A program made the position numbers and the translations under genes. This document shows, piece by piece, positions 62,851 to 64,000 of a stretch of 64,000 nt of DNA (the stretch's first letter is position 1; every line of letters starts with the position of its first letter). The DNA lies in NCBI GenBank assembly GCA_001770855.1, contig MESE01000001.1:62001-126000 (forward strand), in the 5' to 3' direction. The DNA is from Burkholderiales bacterium RIFCSPLOWO2_02_FULL_57_36. Its GTDB lineage: Bacteria > Pseudomonadota > Gammaproteobacteria > Burkholderiales > Burkholderiaceae_D. The notes under the pieces are model-generated. The model saw only the letters and a list, made by a program, of their open reading frames with translations. It searched no databases and was not told the origin of the DNA.

Positions 62851-62964
62851 TTAGGCAGCCGATTCGTTCTCGGTTCGCGCGGATGAAACCGGTGTTGTTG
62901 AATCCGCACCGACTCTCGGCACGTCGGGTATTGACTTGATGATTGGGTATTTATCGACGCAGAT

Positions 62965-62985
62965 CAATTACCTCAGAGGTAATTG
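62965..62985. promoter_or_regulatory. Perfect 21-bp palindrome, probable operator of the XRE regulator
   Basis: CAATTACCTC and GAGGTAATTG around a central A form an exact inverted repeat with 10-bp arms. It is 34 bp before the chosen start of the XRE-type regulator and about 140 bp from the divergent atpE start. XRE-type proteins bind such palindromes and often repress themselves. Confidence 0.65.
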
Positions 62986-63018
62986 AATATCTCCAAAGGC
63001 ATCCGCTATCATCCGGTC

Positions 63019-63852
63019 ATGATGAATTCAATACGACCGGTAAGCGACCTGTTGCGGGAATGGCGTCAACGCCGACGCATGAGTCAACTCGACCTTGCTT
63101 GCGAGGCCGATATCTCTGCACGACATTTGAGTTTTCTTGAGACGGGGCGCTCGCAACCGAGCCGTGACATGCTGCTGCATTTGGCAGAGCGGCTTGATAT
63201 TCCGCTCCGGGAGCGCAACATTCTATTGAACGCAGCCGGGTTTGCGCCGCTCTTTCCAGAGCGGCCGCTTGACGATCCGGCATTGCACGCGGCACGAAAA
63301 GCCGTCGATCTGGTTCTTGCCGGACATGAGCCTTATCCGGCGCTAGCGATCGATCGCCACTGGAACCTGATTACCTCCAATAACGCAGTTCCGCCATTGC
63401 TTGCAGGAGTGGATCCTTCATTGTTGCAGCCACCTATCAATGTGCTGCGTCTTTCATTGCATCCCGCAGGTCTCGCATCGCGGATTGCGAACCTGCATGA
63501 GTGGCGCGATCATTTGTTTGCCCGCTTGTGTCGGCAGATCGAAGTGAGCGGCGATCCAGTCCTGGTTGCCTTGATGGCAGAACTGGCGGACTATCCCGCG
63601 CCCGATGGCATTGCTTCCGGCAAGCCGGAAACGGACGCCGAATTTGCATCAGTCGCCGTGCCGTTTCAACTGATCACCGAAGCCGGTATCCTTTCGTTCA
63701 TCAGCACCACCACCGTATTTGGTACGCCAGTGGACATCACTTTATCGGAGCTGGCGCTGGAAACTTTCTTTCCTGCCGATGCCGCCACGGCACAAGCGTT
63801 ACGCGGGCTTGTGCCTGGTGTGGGTGAGCGCGACCGCGACCGCGACCGCTAA
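63019..63852 (+). CDS. XRE family regulator with MmyB-like ligand-binding domain
   Basis: A 277-residue regulator. The N-terminal helix-turn-helix (about 8-65) reads LLREWRQRRRMSQLDLACEA and ISARHLSFLETGRSQPSRDM, then LLHLAERLDIPLRERNILLN. The C-terminal domain opens AIDRHWNLITSNNAVPPLLA and is of the MmyB type, which may bind a fatty acid or similar small molecule. The ATGs at 63019 and 63022 are both possible. A perfect palindrome upstream is probably its own operator. The last nine residues, GERDRDRDR, come from a hexanucleotide repeat (CGCGAC three times) at the 3' end, an unusual tail that could be variable. It converges with the partial gene at the window edge. Confidence 0.88.
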   Translation: MMNSIRPVSDLLREWRQRRRMSQLDLACEADISARHLSFLETGRSQPSRDMLLHLAERLDIPLRERNILLNAAGFAPLFPERPLDDPALHAARKAVDLVLAGHEPYPALAIDRHWNLITSNNAVPPLLAGVDPSLLQPPINVLRLSLHPAGLASRIANLHEWRDHLFARLCRQIEVSGDPVLVALMAELADYPAPDGIASGKPETDAEFASVAVPFQLITEAGILSFISTTTVFGTPVDITLSELALETFFPADAATAQALRGLVPGVGERDRDRDR

Positions 63853-63859
63853 TACCTGT

Positions 63860-64000
63860 CTAGCTTGCGGAATCACGGAACAACGCGTGCATTGCGTCGA
63901 TGGACTCGGGCCCGTAAGCGACTGAACCAACCGGGATTTTTCTACCGACCGCATCGAGAATTTTTGCAGTCCATATCGGGCCAAAGCCGCCGCATAGCTC
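63860..64000 (-). CDS. C-terminal end of an unidentified protein (truncated by the window edge)
   Basis: On the minus strand the frame is open from base 64000 to a TAG at 63860-63862 and encodes the last 46 residues, including GGFGPIWTAKILDAVGRKIP, then VGSVAYGPESIDAMHALFR and DSAS. The codon use and the length of open frame fit a real gene, running toward the XRE regulator. I do not recognise the family. The alternative short frame on the same strand (63799-63984) has poor codon use and overlaps the XRE gene. Confidence 0.6.
   Translation of the reverse strand, partial: ELCGGFGPIWTAKILDAVGRKIPVGSVAYGPESIDAMHALFRDSAS

Overview
The window reads as a chromosomal segment of a betaproteobacterium in the order Burkholderiales, most likely an Oxalobacteraceae-type organism (Herminiimonas / Herbaspirillum / Noviherbaspirillum neighbourhood). 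The basis is the Burkholderiales-style general porin, a betaproteobacterial-looking AtpE, several small proteins typical of that order, moderately high GC, and dense, strongly coding genes. I found no rRNA, tRNA, CRISPR array, insertion sequence or phage gene. The genus is an inference.

Layout. 1-9.7 kb: the end of an RlpA-like lytic transglycosylase, a PAS hybrid histidine kinase, a 1309-residue GAF/PAS/GGDEF/EAL protein with three tandem PAS copies, and an unusual protein joining a small N-terminal domain, a roughly 500-residue charged coiled coil and an AsmA-like domain. 10-20 kb: a hotdog thioesterase, a MESH1-like (p)ppGpp hydrolase, a second PAS-GGDEF-EAL protein, an SDR oxidoreductase, an AsmA protein, an HPF/RaiA-like protein and an AraC regulator. 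20.5-25.3 kb: a three-gene operon (alkylglycerone-phosphate-synthase-like flavoprotein, GlpD-like dehydrogenase, FGGY kinase) divergent from the AraC gene, pointing to glycerol or glyceryl-ether metabolism.

25.6-33.3 kb is the most interesting part. It is a tightly packed nine-gene operon: a DarA-like dialkylresorcinol condensing enzyme, a DarB-like ketosynthase III, a 131-residue unknown, a BtrH-like acyltransferase, an ABC-2 ATPase and permease, an acyl carrier protein, a ketosynthase with a His-to-Gln change in its active site, and a short ketosynthase-like protein. It looks like an unassigned fatty-acyl / alkylresorcinol-type biosynthesis and export system. Its first gene appears to start at a non-canonical ATC codon.

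33.4-45.6 kb: cell-envelope and housekeeping genes. These include a DUF4124-like protein, a Spy/CpxP protein divergent from an OmpR/EnvZ-type pair, a penicillin-binding protein 1A, a porin behind a Fur-box-like site, an HPP membrane protein, a metallophosphoesterase, a VOC protein and an Fe-type alcohol dehydrogenase. 45.9-64 kb: a third GAF/PAS/GGDEF/EAL protein (1367 residues), two PQQ-type sugar/sorbosone dehydrogenase-like proteins flanking a gene that shares the N-terminal domain of the coiled-coil/AsmA protein, then AI-2E-type permease, TerC, Bax-inhibitor-1, NhaR-like regulator, PGPGW and GFA proteins, an alpha/beta hydrolase, a DUF2855/TetR divergent pair, an orphan atpE, an XRE regulator behind a perfect palindrome, and a truncated unknown at the right edge.

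Two themes recur: cyclic-di-GMP / two-component signalling (three GGDEF-EAL proteins, two histidine kinases) and outer-membrane / envelope homeostasis (RlpA, two AsmA proteins, Spy, PBP1A, porin). Where the first in-frame codon was not the best start, I chose starts from ribosome-binding sites and signal peptides.
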